A stretch of 64,000 nucleotides of DNA from Leptodontidium sp. MPI-SDFR-AT-0119 (Eukaryota > Ascomycota > Leotiomycetes > Helotiales > Leptodontidiaceae): the NCBI GenBank assembly GCA_020726505.1, contig JAHLEZ010000001.1, forward strand, positions 2,542,001-2,606,000, written 5' to 3'. The translations under genes and the position numbers were made by a program. Every line of letters starts with the position of its first letter. Within the stretch, counting starts at the first letter, position 1. Under the pieces are notes generated by a model that saw only the letters and a program-made list of their open reading frames with translations, was not told the origin of the DNA and did no database searches. Shown here in pieces: positions 23,491 to 36,402 of the stretch.

Positions 23491-25155
23491 CTACAGTGTG
23501 TAGACAAACTCGGGGTTCTCTCGGTCAGTCAAATCCAGGAACTCTTGCTTGTCCAACTTCCTGTACCCTGGTTGAGCCCTCACACCCTCGTTCATCTTGT
23601 TTCTTCTGACATAGTACCAATGGATGAAAGCCAAGTCGAGCGTGCACACGGCATAACACACATTGATCGTTATCTCGGCAGGAATATATCTCGGCTTGTC
23701 CTCAGGTCTGAAAGTCTGCGGCCCGATGATGTTACCTGTGCAGTAAGCAATCAGGTACAATGCCCCGACGGTGGTCTTCTTGGTATAACCGGCAACGTTG
23801 CTTGAGATAAGAGAGAGCAATGCCACGAAGCCGGTTGGAGACGATTGGGTAAGGTAGTATCCTGCGAGTCGACCAGACGGGTTGGAAAATGGAAGGCATA
23901 CTATCAAGAGCATGCCAACGATCGAGGTAATCATTCCGGACATACCAACAAGTACTCGCCGTCCGAATTTGTCTCCAAGATATCCGCAGACAATCAAGAA
24001 AACCACCTCGACAGCTCCTCCAGGCGTTCCGTAGAGCAGAGATTGGTCAGGCGTGTAGCCGAAGGACACAATCAGTTGCGAGAAAAAGTTTGAGATCCCC
24101 CCTTAAAATTGTTTAGCCATGCAACAGGGAGGGGGTGGGGTAAACTCACCGTTTGGGATATCTGCAACCAATGCAAAGAAGACAAAAGCCCACGTCATGG
24201 GGTCTGTCAAAGCCTCCTTGAATTGGTACATCTTGAAATGCTTGTTACCCACACCCTGCTGGTTCTTCCTGATTCGCTCAATAGCCATGATCCTCTCTTG
24301 CGGGGTAAGAAACTTCGCATTGAGCTGGTTGTCAGGCATGAAGTACAGGAAGATGCACCCAACCATAACGGTGATCAATCCAATGGTCAAAAACACAATT
24401 TGCCACGAATCGATCCCTGCGCCGTGTTTCTTCACTCCAGTGGAAATACCGTAGGCTACCAGCCCGCCGAAGATCTGGGCAAAGCCATTGAAACTAAACC
24501 AGATCCCCGTTCTTGTTCCTTGTTCCTTTCGCGTATACCATTGCGAGGTAAACAGGGCGAAACCAGGCGTGACTGCTGCTTCGAAGACTCCTAGAAAGAA
24601 TCGCACTGCTACTGCTCCAGCAAAGTTCTCGACAGCTGCCATGCAGCACAGTGTACCTCCCCACATTATGATATTGAATGCGGACCATTTTGCGAGTGGC
24701 AGTCGTTGCAGAAAACGATTCGTCGGGTATTCCCATGCCAAGTAGCCAATGTAAAACATGCTTCCCAGCCATTGATAGTTGGTGCCATGCAAGTGGATGG
24801 CGCTCTGCATTCCCATGATGCTCGCATATGAGAGTGTCGTTTTGTCGAGGTAATTGAGACCATAGACTACGCATAACATCTTCGAATGATTAGAAATTAT
24901 TCAGACTTAGAATGGGGCTGAACTTACGGGCATCAAATTCCAGTCGATCTTCCGCAGGAGGTTCCTCTCCATTTCCTCTGTCATGACAATCGCCTCTTGC
25001 CCCTCGAAAGCTTTGAGAGCCTCGTCACCATCGTTTGGGTCCACATGGATGAAAGTGACTCCCTTGTTCTCACCGTCCTCGAAAGACGTAGCTTTGGGAG
25101 ACATGCCCGTCATCTTCTCTGGATCATCGGATTTTGCATTATGGACTTTCTCCAT
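23491..25155 (-). CDS. MFS transporter, Dal5/anion:cation symporter type
   Basis: Three exons, 25155-24928, 24879-24150 and 24101-23491, encode 522 residues with about 12 hydrophobic segments. After an acidic cytosolic N-terminus comes LLRKIDWNLMPMLCVVYGLN, typical of the allantoate-permease (Dal5) group, then YLDKTTLSYAS. Later landmarks are GYLAWEYPTNRFLQRLP, FFLGVFEAAVTPGFALFTSQ, the central loop, GGAVEVVFLIVCGYLGDKFG and GALYLIAYCTGNIIGPQTF. The C-terminus is long and charged. The family imports organic anions such as allantoate, nicotinate or carboxylates; the substrate here cannot be assigned. Located in the plasma membrane. Joins at IPNG|GISNFFSQ and LMP|MLCVV are clean. Confidence 0.9.
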
Positions 25156-26212
25156 ATTGGTTGCTGTTTTCTTCTACTATGGTAACAGTATCGTATGCGG
25201 GGTTAAATGAACTACCCGAACCTGGAGCGTCTGGAATGAGGAACTTGAAGGACGAGGATGAGGAAGCACGAAAGAACTGGGTGCGAGGCAGCACAATGAG
25301 ACATAGGTAAATAGTGAGATATACTCCAGAAGAAAAGGGCCTTCTCTTGAATAGTAGAAATCTGCTATCGGGTGTACATTATCGGAAAACAGTTTTCAGG
25401 TGTCATTGATGCCGATCCTTAGATAGCCACCGACGGCGGCTTGCCGGTAATAACTTGTCATTGATAGTCACTCTTGCCGCCAATCATCGCGATACCTTCT
25501 GTCGATCTCAAGCAATTGTTCAATGACTTCTAGCGTGAACCCCCATTCTCGGTATGTTCTAGCAGGCCGCGGGGAGGGGAAGACCACAGGGTGATGTCGT
25601 CGCGCATAGGAAGTGTTCGAGCACATCTCGAATAGGAAGGTCGGCAGAATGTCCGGTGATAAGTGAAGAGTAGTGGTCCGATTTGCACATCACATAATGC
25701 AGATGTGTGGAACATCAACGCGCTTAAGAGTGAGAAGAGATGTTGGGATTTATTGTGTCCAGTATTTAAGCTTCGAGACAAGCATTTCCGGAATCTATGT
25801 CCGGCCTTGGCGGCATTTCCTTCCTGAAGCCACTGAAGCCCACTCTTGTGAAGGTCGTCTTCTGCCGTGCAAAGTAGCACTAACTCAAGACTTTATTAAC
25901 GTAAAAAGGGAAAGGTTTGTTACTACTCGCTTCCTAGAAGGTTGGCTGCGAGATTTCTGTTTCTTCATAATGACATCGACATTCTATTTTTGGGCGAGGA
26001 TGTTGGCGAAGAAGAGAGTTTCACTTCATCCGAAGTTAACCGTCGAGGCAAAGAACTGATCAGATTTCAGGAAAACAGATATCACTCCAAATTCTAAAGA
26101 TGTGTAACTCTAAGCCATTCTATGCCCAAACAAAAAAATACCTAAACGAAGCTTCCTTTGAATTTAAGCTCCAAATTTCCTCGACCATCCGCGCTCCCCA
26201 ATGTTGACAAAC
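25156..26212. other. Intergenic
   Basis: Promoter side of the MFS permease and 3' side of the broken subtilase. Frames seen are short and without splice support. Confidence 0.5.
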
Positions 26213-28945
26213 TCAAGCATTAGCCCAATCACCCTCAAGTCTAATCATAGGACTCAACCAATGCTCCCAACCAGCATCATCCCACTCCGCAACACCAGGT
26301 TTCAACATCGAAATCACAATCCGATAATCTCCATTGGGGAGATACTCGCCCCAGTGCTCTCCATCGTAATCATGGAAATACACAGCGCCTGTCAAGAATT
26401 AGCAAGATGTCTTCAAACATCGCAGTGTGAAGAGTCAAGAACTCACCCCAGAGAAACGTCACAGTAGTCGTGAAAGGTAAGAAATTATACTTCGTCTCCG
26501 ATGGCCCAGCATTGTTGAACTGTGACCTATCAGGAACCGACCCATAGCTCGGAAACCCCATGAACGTGTCATGAGGCGTATGATTCGGATCTTGATATTC
26601 CTTTGTCTCGACATTCGGGTCGTAGCCATAATGCGTTGGCACAAATGTTGTATTTCCAGGCAAGACATGGACTTCGAAATCAGCGCCACCAGTAAGCAAG
26701 TTGACATATATGTTAGGAAACTCCCACTTAGTGAGATTATATGTCTCAAACTGCGTGTTGATCTTCACGTTCCATGTTGCGTCGTCGTCGTACACGTCTG
26801 GGTAGTTGAAGAGGCAAGGCTGTGCGCATTTGTGTTCTTCCACGCCGTCGAAGATCGTTACGTTGCTTAAGTCGATGGCATTGGTCTTTCTTTTATCGTA
26901 TGGCAGGCCGAGGTAAGGCACAGTAAAGTCTTCTCCGCTGGTGGATATTTGGATGAAGCCCGAGAACACTGGGACTTTCTGGATTTGAGCTGGCGTGAGT
27001 TTTGGCAGGGAGAACTTTACTGCGAGCTTGTAAAATCCACCTGCAGCAATGGTGACTGTGGTGACATCAAATGAAGCAGAGCCGTAGATGAGATATTGCG
27101 GTTGGCCATATACATTTCCAGCCGCTGACTCGAGAATGTCTGGATATGGGAAGAATTCTACGTATCCTGCTCCTTGATGCTTGATGGTGTATGTCTTGGC
27201 TTTGGGTGAGGCATTGTCAATCCTGATGGTCTGAGGAGCATTCTCATAAATGTACCGATCTCTGAGCACGATCTGTGACGGAGTAATAGTAGTCTTGTAA
27301 GTGATTGCTTTGTGTGGGTTGACCATTCCTGCCCCTTGGCCAGCGACGGTGGATGGGAATGAGTGATCGTACACGTAAGGCATCGGCTCGGACGTGGATT
27401 GCATACGACCGATTACCTGCTGAACAGAAAGACCGAGATTCTGAGATCGTACCAAAGCATAACAAGCAGCGACGAAGGGAGTGGCCATGGATGTTCCAGA
27501 GATGATTGCATACCCGCCATGAGGACCCAATGGCCAAGTCGACAGGATATTCCCACCAGGAGCGCCTAAGCTTCAGTCAGAAAGCTTCAAAAAGATCAAA
27601 AGGAGGAGAACTCACTCAACTGTGGCTTCAATGCAACAGTATCCCAAGTTGGGCCAAAGGAAGAGAAATTGCTCGTCATTCCACCCGTTGTAAACCTCAC
27701 ACTCTTGACCGTTGGGTCCGTGAAGCTCATTTTGTAAGTACTACCAGGCTCGGCTTTCCTCAAAATACTTGCACCTGTCCGAGGGTCTACGACTAGGGTA
27801 GTAACCTCGAAAGGGATTTGAAGTTCGCTGTCCTGGCTCACAGGATCTTGCTCAACATTGTAGGTGATCAGGTACCGGATTCCATAGTACGCTGCAGCGC
27901 TCATTTGAGCTGACAAGGAACAGCTACGAGTCACTCCAGCGATGACAATGATGTTGGCCGGATCCTTATTGTATGCTGCTGCTGTATTTGCCCAAGCTGA
28001 CTGGGTGCACAGAACACCATGTGAGTAAACAGTCAAGGCCGATGAGAGGATCAAGGGCCCAACGGAGGAGTACTTGTAGCTACTGCCATCGGACCCTGAT
28101 GCCATGTACACGGAAGGAAACTTGAGATTCGTGACCGAGCCCCAACACTTGCTGGGGTTGACTGGCCATAGGTTCCAATGTCTCCATCGTTACCGTTGGC
28201 AGCCACAACAGCAATTCCTTGAGAAGTGATGGCGTTCACGAGTGAGGTGTAAGGAGTTGCCCCCTGGAATGGATTGAGAGAGCCCAAAGACATGCTGATC
28301 ACATCTACCCCATCTTTTCTTTCGCAGCTCGGATCATGGCAGCCATGATGATATCATCAGTATAATCATAAGCGCAACTGAAGACCCGATACATGTAGAT
28401 AGATGCTTCTGGAGCAACTCCAATCATGCCAAATCCAAATCCTCCAGCAACCTTGAATCCAGGGCCAAACCCTCGTCCGAGAGATGGATGCGTGTAATCA
28501 ATTCCTGTATCAACAAAGGCAATCTTCATGCCCTTGCCTTTGATCCCAAGGGCATGAAGTTTATCAACGTCGGCCATTTTGAGTGCAACGGTAGTATCCA
28601 TTGATCTAGTGATGTGAGGAAGCTCTGGATTTGCATCGATGGGTATCCATGTCTGGTTGAGAGCAGCATCGACTTTGAGGCCGGTCCATAGAACAGACCA
28701 GCATCGGTGAATTCTCGTTGTACTGAATAGTCGATGTTCAAGTCCGTAGATCGTTTGTGGAACTCATCATGTGAGCGCTTGTGAAGGGAGGTATCTTTCT
28801 TGAGCTCGACAATGAAAGAAGATTGGCCGGGCTGTTTGGTGAAGGGGTATGCTCCAGGAGTTGCGGTCGGAATGGTAACTTTTAAGACGGTAGCGGCTGA
28901 GACGACAGAGGCCAGAACAATGAGGCTGGGAGATGGGAGAAACAT
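26213..28945 (-). pseudogene. Broken subtilisin-like serine protease (S8)
   Basis: Starts with a signal peptide (MFLPSPSLIVLASVVSAA at 28945) and an inhibitor-like prodomain. Landmarks of a large secreted subtilase are present: Asp in AFVDTGIDYTHP (about 28511), oxyanion Asn in VVAANGNDG, a PA-like insert, catalytic Ser in SGTSMATP (about 27490) and a long C-terminal beta domain. Lesions: the frame shifts near 28690 after AGLFYG; the segment carrying the catalytic HGTH is deleted, GGFGF joining GMIGVAPEAS directly at about 28430; the frame shifts again near 28308 (RAAKEK to VDVISMSLG); and again near 28150 (TPASVG to SVTNLKFPS). Two ordinary introns near 27570-27594 and 26396-26447 still splice well. 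Without the His and with several frameshifts it cannot encode a working protease. Confidence 0.85.
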
Positions 28946-30672
28946 TGTTGCTAATGTTTTCTTGCTCGAACTTTTGATGCGGCATGAAGCCACTTATAGC
29001 ACTATCTCAAGTACAGATTCACTCGCGAGAATGTAAGCTAAGCTGATGATAGAAGGAGGAATGAAGCCGAAACGCTTCTTTCACTGCATAGCAAAAGGGG
29101 GCAATGTACGAGTTAACTGAGATGCATGGTTCGTGTCTCTTGTGAGCCAGATCTGGACATGAATCATGAACCATGGAGAGAAGCGACACCCGAAGATCCA
29201 AAGATGGGGTGTTCGTGAGCTTTGGTGCTTCGTCGTCCTTTGCGATCCGACTCAATTGTGCATCTGAAATTAGTACAGACCCGACTCGAGGTCAAAGTAT
29301 GGTTGGTAGACTGCCCAAGACGGAAAACTTCGATAATTCTCCCCATCCATGCAGCCACATCTCTTCTCACCTTCCCTTTACTGTTCGTGGGATAAACATG
29401 CCAATATTTGACCCTGTAATCGAGAACGGTTGAACTGTTGGGCTCTTGACTTGAGGATCGAGTATCGCTAAGTCGATGAAAGATAACACAGAACAATTGT
29501 CAGCGTGCCATCTGACTCATCTAAACTTGGAAGGTAGGACGCATCCCGTTTTGAGGATGCCCACCCTGTTTGTTTTCCTGTTCTAAAAATCGTTTTCGGC
29601 ACTTCCTAAGAAGAAGTTCTCCAAGTCAAGAATGAATGACTACAAACCGAGGAGATATTGAACAAACATCAGAGCTTTCACGACTATATAATGATTCTCA
29701 CCTGCCCCTACTTTTTTGCATATAGGCAGAGTGAGAATCCGGAACTGTGAAACCCAAAAAGCGAAGTGCTAGAAATCCGAGTCCCTTAGATTAGTTATCT
29801 ACACTTCTTGGCAATCCTTCGTATCACATCACGTTGACAGCCACTACCTAGCAGTGAGCTTCCGAATTTCGGTAGCCTGCATGTCCCAATATTAGCCAGC
29901 GAATGGCGAGGACATTTCATAGGCCAAAGCTCTGAAGACATGGGGATTAATATGACGACGTTGCATCCTGACGTGCCGCTTGTTCTGCTGCGTATAGCGG
30001 GGTGAGACTGTGATGAGGTTCTGGCGGTTGGACGTAAAGTTCGGATGAAAGAAGAGGAAGGAGTTACAATACAGTTGGCTCAGGGGACTCGAACTCTGGA
30101 AGCCATTGAAATTCCGCGTTGAGACAGGGGTGTATTTTCAACGGCCGCGAGCTTGTACCGATCAGCAGTTCATATTCCTCCGACGGATTCCACGGACCTG
30201 GATCTAACCTAACTGGCCTATATCAAGACGATGCTATGGTTTTCGAGTACCAAAATAACAAGTCACAGCTTCGGTACAGCTTCCCGAAATTCCGAAATCG
30301 TTATCTTCAAAGCTGATGTGTGCCGTATTCAGCGATCAGTTATCTGCTTGGCATCAAACACGTGCCCGCCCAACTTAACCTTTTCAGTCACTCATGTAAC
30401 CAACTGCTGTAGGAAACAGGATCATATTGAGGTATTGAAATTTCGATAATGATTTCAGTTAAACCCTAATGGCACGTCTGCCAGGAAAATAAGCGAAATT
30501 AGGCAATCCAAAGAGACCTACATCCTTTTGTGCACCGAAGCAGTTTTCAACTTCCCTCACCAGCAAAACCAGATTCTAAGAAAAATCAAACTAGCCAGAA
30601 AGAAACAGACTCAGGCAAGACGTTTGCGTGATGAAAGGCCCGAATGGGACGACTCAATCCACCCATCTACGG
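28946..30672. other. Intergenic, 1.7 kb
   Basis: Apart from the inverted repeat listed at 29693 I see no gene. It holds the former promoter side of the subtilase and the 3' flank of the laccase. Confidence 0.5.
29693..29739. repeat. Short inverted repeat / hairpin
   Basis: GATTCTCAC at 29693-29701 pairs perfectly with GTGAGAATC at 29731-29739. Further pairing of CTGCC with GGCAG comes after a small bulge, leaving a T-rich loop. No neighbouring gene explains it. It could be a structured RNA, a mobile-element relic or chance. Confidence 0.35.
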
Positions 30673-32897
30673 CTACAAGCCCGAATCATACTGCTTGTAA
30701 GGCGCGGTGGGATACCAGTTCCTCCAAGCATTGCAATTCGGCGTAATGGCGGCCAGATTCATCGCGGTGGGGATGTTGTTAACCCGCTCCAGATACTGGA
30801 CGCTCAATCCTTGCGAAACGTGCCAGGCGATGTGGCAGTGGAACAACCACGAGCCTGGGTTGTCTGTTTTGAAAGCCACCACAAGCCAGCCAAAACCAGG
30901 CAGCATGGTACTATCTCGTCGAAGGGGGTTATTGGTCTGTAGACTTGGGGTATCTACGGCGGGATTGAATGGCCGTGGAGAACCTGCTGGGAGATTAGGG
31001 AGCGGTGTAGAGCGACCGAGGATGAGGAAATCATGGCCCTTTCATTGGAGTTAGTTATGCTGGGAGCCGGGGAGAGAATCTCTGAGTAGACTTACGTGCA
31101 AGTGCATGGGATGCTAGATGCCTGTTAGCTAAGTATTCTACAAATGGTCGAGGAGGAACCAAGGAGGACAACTTACTGGGACAGGGGACAAGTTCTCGAT
31201 GAGCCAAATGCTCCACTAAGCAAGACTATTAGCAGTCACATCAATAGAATGACCTTCATTTTGGAACTCACCACGTTAGCATTAGGCAACTGAACGATAT
31301 TCTCTTCTGGCGGATATGAACTGTTCCCTTCCAGGACATATTGCAAAGTTGGCTTTGACCAGTCAACTGCAATTGAGGAGTTTTTGACTTTCCATTTGAC
31401 ACTCGTCGCATCACCAATGACGTCAAAGGTAACTGGTAGGTCGTTTGTCGATGGAGTAAAAGATGCGATTGGAGCTGTGCGGGTGACAATCGGTGTGAAG
31501 TTCGTTTGATCCTGGCATGCGGGGTCGGCAGGAGGGGTGCCAGAGACCGTAGGATTGGCATTTGGAGCACCAGTATAGCGGAAGATTGCAGCTGGCTTTG
31601 CGTTGTTGGATCGGCCGCAGATTGGATTGGAGAAGGTTACATTGAACCAGTAGTTACCAACGGGCTGGTTGCCTTCGATTGTTACATCGTATCTCTGGCC
31701 GATACCAAGGAACAGCGAGTTTGTTGTGAAGGCGTTGACTGGGACAAAGTCGGCAGCAACGACAGTCATGGAGTGGCCAACAAGCGAGACCGAGAAAGTA
31801 TTCTCTACTGAAGGATTGATGATGCGGAGGAGGTGGCGTTTGTTGGGGGTGAGGCCAACTTTGTAGTAGCTCCCTCCAGGGCCGGATGGATTGACGTTGG
31901 ACCCGTTGAAGAGAACATTGTCACTTGCTGGAGGAGATCCGGGAGCATTGGGGATGTAAGGGTTGTTGCGGTCGTTCACCCGAAGCTGGATCTGATCAGC
32001 GGCTCCGTAGTACCAGTCAGTTATGGGGAACACGCCGAGATCGATATCATATGGCAAAGATGCAGGTCCATTGATTTGGATGGCTCCCGAAACACCATTT
32101 GCATATTGAGATCCGAAGTGAGAGTGATACCTGAAGAAGTCAGGCACGATGCTTCTCTTCAGGATGACAACCTACCAAGATGACCCGTATTGAGTGGCGC
32201 GGAAAGAGTAGGTTTTGGAACTTCCTGGGGGAATTGGGCATTCAGTAACACCGTTGGCACCATCATTGATACAGTTGTTAAGCTGTCGGAATCCATGCCA
32301 GTGAATAGAGGTTCTGTTTGAGTCAGAGACCAATAACCCTTCGCTGACAACTTTTAATCTCCTACCCATTTGTGGTCATGGCATTGATGACATTCACGTT
32401 GACGGTGTCACCCCAATCTAGAAGTATTTCAGTGAGGGTTGGAGTATCTCAGGAAGTATTGAACTTACCGGCTTTGATGACAGGGCCTTTGAGCATAATG
32501 TCAGTGGTGAATGGCTTCTGTTGGACGTGAACACCATACCTGGGAATGCACCTAGTTGGAATATTAGCTGGAGATCTATACAAAAGTGGTATAGCAATCA
32601 TACCGTTGATCAACATAGCCTTCTTCTTGATTACACCATCAGGCCCAACCCAATTGTCAATCTCCGTGACTGTGAAGGTGTACTGTGAGAGTCAGAGCCG
32701 CTCGCATGGAAGTGCCGAGGGAGACTTACAGTTCGGATTGTCCCCGAAGGAGTGCTGGTCTCCCAATCAGTATTGATGTTGAAGCCAGGGCTCCAACAAG
32801 CACGGTTAGAAGGAGTGTTGCAGGTAGGAGCTGCAATTGTGCGTCCTGCCAGGAGCAAACCCAAGAGGACGGTAACGAGGGCGGAGAGGGACCACAT
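30673..32897 (-). CDS. Laccase (ascomycete multicopper oxidase)
   Basis: Ten exons: 32897-32730, 32682-32604, 32551-32540, 32486-32469, 32417-32366, 32313-32176, 32130-31272, 31215-31177, 31113-31096 and 31038-30673. They sum to 582 residues. The signal peptide is MWSLSALVTVLLGLLLAG. All four copper motifs are present: HWHGFRQ, HSHFGSQYANG, HPMHLHGHDF and HCHIAWHVSQGL, with Leu at the likely type-1 axial position. The protein ends in DSGL, the C-terminal plug typical of ascomycete laccases. The enzyme oxidises phenols (melanin precursors, lignin-derived or plant phenolics) with reduction of O2 to water and is secreted. Three micro-exons (12, 18 and 18 nt) encode parts of the conserved NGAFPGPVIKADWGD and HPMHLHGHD strings, which is why I trust them. 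Confidence 0.95.
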
Positions 32898-35800
32898 TGA
32901 GAAGGTTTGAGGCAATTTTGGGACAGATATATGGAATAGAAGGTGGATAATGAAAGTCAAACCTGAAAACCTGTTGATGAGCAGAAGGAAGACGTTGGTC
33001 GGGTTGCTCTTATCTTATATAGAGTTACAGCACTGCCTGAAAACTTCCTGAAGGTCGGTCTTTTCTTAGATCAACCCGTTGATTTCGAATCCGCACCTCC
33101 ATCACCACAATTGCGCTTCTCGAACCGTACTCATCCCGCTGCAATGACCGTATAGCTTTCTTGTGTCCACCAGCTGATTCAACCCTCCTTGTTCTCAGAA
33201 CGCGCCGTTATGGAGACACGGGACATGACCAATCCACACGGAAAGAGATTTGAGACAATAAGCTGACGGCTTCTCTCAAAACCATTACCTTGACCTCCTA
33301 ACCATGAGGCGCCTAGGTAGTCTTTCGATAGTTTGCTCTGGCTGCAGGAGAAAGAGCGCCACTTTGGTCCACACTTATTCATCGACTGTGGTAGCGAGCG
33401 GCCAAAAATCCTCAATTAGGCTGCTCGTGGGTGGACGTCACCAGAAACAGCAGGCAGTCCAGATATGAGATCAATGGATGCTATATCTTGGTATCAGCAT
33501 ACTTTTGAATACGAAATGAAATGGTGGAGGAGGTGGAATGGATCCTGTCTGTGCCACACCACACAGACAACCCCGACTTTGTATTCTTTAGGGGTCATGG
33601 CAAGCTTTTGGTAGCCTGGCTTTGTGGGAAAGGAATCTAAGATCCAAATAAACATCGCAATGCCGTCAAGAGAAACGATTATGAATCATGAATCGCAGAA
33701 ACTCAACGCTGGTAAGACAAAATTTAAGATGGGGAAGATACCAGGAGTACGCTCGTAACCGACTCAAGAGTGCCAGGAGCCATTGAATTTCTCTCCATCT
33801 ACTGGCAGGTGGATGCAGATAGTCTGAGACATGCCTGCATGGATTGAACATGCTCGTACTCACGAGAGGATATCACGGCATCGTCTGGATTCGGCACCCG
33901 AAGAACGACGTATGTACAGCGATAGGAGACGATTGGTTGTCGAATACCCAAGTACCACAGAAAGAAACTGTCTAAGCAAGAAGCGTGTCCTAAAAAGTCA
34001 TAATCTGGTAGAGACAAAGTTTGCATTGGGATTGCCCATGTGCCTGGGGCAGGTTGGGGTGTTCTCCGTGAGGCTCGGAGCACTGCCCGGAGAAACAGGG
34101 GAAGAACTGGCTCTGGTGGTACGAAATAGATTGCACTGCCCTACCGGTATAAGAGCCCATCCTGTACACTGCCTAAAGACAGGATCTGCCTCCGATATGC
34201 TGCAGGTCCAAATGAACATAGGACTTAAGTGGGACGACCCCGGCATCTGCAATTCTGCAGCAACGCCAGTTGAGCAAAAAAGGTTCAGACGAACCGCAGA
34301 GAGATCAGACAGAAGCCTAATTGGTATGTAAAGCCCAGTTCTTGCTGACCGACATGTATTGCAGAAGACATGGCAAAGATGACTTATATTTGACTGATGC
34401 GGGAATTCGGCAGGTCATGAATGACTGATGAAGAGCTTCGTACTGGAATCGACCCGACTCGAGAGAAAAATGCGGTATAGGAAATGGATGGAGGTAGTTG
34501 AGCGGCAGAGCCATCATATGGAAGGTCTGTGAGGGCCAGGATCGGGAAGGGACGTTGTACAACAGTCAAATACATTGATGCATGCCACAGGGGACGGCAG
34601 GATATTAAAGAGGCGCTGCAGAGTGGACGGCAGGCAGAATTAGGGAAGATACTGTGAAGTACATTAGAGAATGCTCGTATGATGGAGGAGGCGGAGAGGC
34701 TTCTTGCCATGGAAAGTCAACAGCAGGATGCGAGATGTGCATCCCTAAATCCATCAAAATAAGGTTAGCGGGGAGCGGGACGCGCCAGGTGGCCCGTGGC
34801 CCGTGGCCCACTAAACTGGGGCTAGGTTGTGATTGGATATCTTTGCTTGGTCAGCAGTGAGAGGTCGGAAACATCTTCTCCCGGCCACCACACAGACCAT
34901 TTCTCTCCAGAACGTGCTAGAACGGGATATCAGAACCACTGGACACCAAATCCAAATTTGCCTTGGGCTGCTCTTCAGGTTTCCCTTGCATCTGCACACC
35001 CAGTTCAGTAATCGGATTTCTATTTCGGATCAGGCTGCCTGAGTGTGCTTATGGAGATCTGTATAAGCTTCACTGCAAATAGGCTTCATCGCTCTGCTTG
35101 TTCCCTAGCACCCCCCAAGAGTGGGACTTCCTCAGATGATAATATTTGTTAGACTATCGTTCGCAGCTTTCGTTTAGAATGCCTCATCTCGAAGAGGTTT
35201 ACGGCACAGCTTCCTCATTCCGACTATTGAGAGGATGTGGCGCCGTCATTTAGTCATCAACGAATTTGTGAAGCTGTCGAGTGACAAGAGCGATTAAGCT
35301 GTCGCCCGCCTTTTATGTGGAATTGGAGAGTTCAATTTTGCGGCTTCCTTCAAGAGAAAAGTCAACAAGCAGACTTGGCGATGCCTAAAACAACAGTGAA
35401 GTTCCAACCAAATTTAAGCGAGCCCCTGAGCCCCTCATCTACAATCTCTCCTCAATTTCTCGACAGTTCTAAGAAGGCTGCAAGAACATCCCGAGCTTTC
35501 AAGAAGGGCCTAAAAATAACCTACAGACCCCAAGATCTCAAATGCATAACACTCGCAGATAATGCGATCCTTATCAAGCTTGGATCAACATGTAGCCAAT
35601 CTCCACTGGTTGTGTTGGGGAGTTTCAAACTTGAGGCTTGCGAGGTTTGAGGTCAACAAGATTTGACCAATGACCCCGCGAAGGTATTTGCGAGTGTGCA
35701 GGCCACGTTTTGATCTTCGTCCCCATATCGGCAGATCTTATCACAGGTACCTAGGTACAGTATGTGCTGTTCACGAATCCGCATCCTTTTGCTGCGCACG

Positions 35801-35962
35801 AATCTGCAAGACTGGCGCATATTTTGATGAAAGATTCGGGGGACACAGGACGATGTCTTTCCCAAAAATCGTGTGCTGAGTCTATCCCCATAGTTGCAAT
35901 AGCACAAGTCATTCTTACCATTAGTCAAGAATTCTCTTGTTCCAAACTCTCCAGCCGTCAAA
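32898..35962. other. Gene-poor stretch, 3 kb
   Basis: This is the longest stretch without a supported gene in the window. It begins with the laccase promoter. Several medium open frames (for example 33831-34331 and 35315-35650) lack protein-like composition and splice support. A TACCTAGGTA palindrome occurs near 35749. I see no transposon ends or long repeats. Confidence 0.5.
33015..33021 (-). promoter_or_regulatory. TATA-like box of the laccase gene
   Basis: TATATAA on the minus strand, about 120 nt upstream of the laccase ATG at 32897. A plausible core promoter; unverified. Confidence 0.45.
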
Positions 35963-36187
35963 ATGCCATCCGATGATACCCAAAATTTCCCTCTCAAACC
36001 CACTCGTCCTACCCCTCCACCGGTGAATCCCCAATCGCAGCCACAACACCATGCCATCTCAACCTCCAAAACAAAAACCGGGTACATCCCCGCCAGTCTG
36101 CCGTCTCATGTGACGGATAGCGTCATTGGTGGGGATTCACGCTTGCTTCAGGCCAGACGGGTTTCAAACCATCTGAAATTCACCTGA
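35963..36187 (+). CDS. Small hypothetical protein, 74 aa
   Basis: An intronless frame with a good start context (GTCAAAATGCC). It is Pro/Gln/Ser-rich at the N-terminus and ends with a more ordered part (GYIPASLPSHVTDSVIGGD, then RLLQARRVSNHLKF). No signal peptide, TM segment or known domain. The composition differs from random frames nearby. Could be a real small gene; conservation would decide. Confidence 0.4.
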   Translation: MPSDDTQNFPLKPTRPTPPPVNPQSQPQHHAISTSKTKTGYIPASLPSHVTDSVIGGDSRLLQARRVSNHLKFT

Positions 36188-36402
36188 ATTTCTCGGCAGG
36201 TTTTGTGGATCAGGTTTGCTCTTCTACTTGTGATCGCCCTCTCCACGTTGATCTTCCTTTCGTGCTGCTATCTTCTGTATTTCTGCTTTGAGCTAGACTC
36301 GCCTTACACTCCTTACATCGATAATATTTTCTTGTTAATATTCCAAAGCATTTATCATCTTTCAGACCGGCACTTCTGACACCGTATATCAACATCGTCA
36401 AG

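Noticed and set aside
33831..34331. 166-codon plus-strand frame upstream of the laccase
   Set aside because: No protein-like pattern, no start context and no partner exons. Overlaps other equally long frames on the minus strand.
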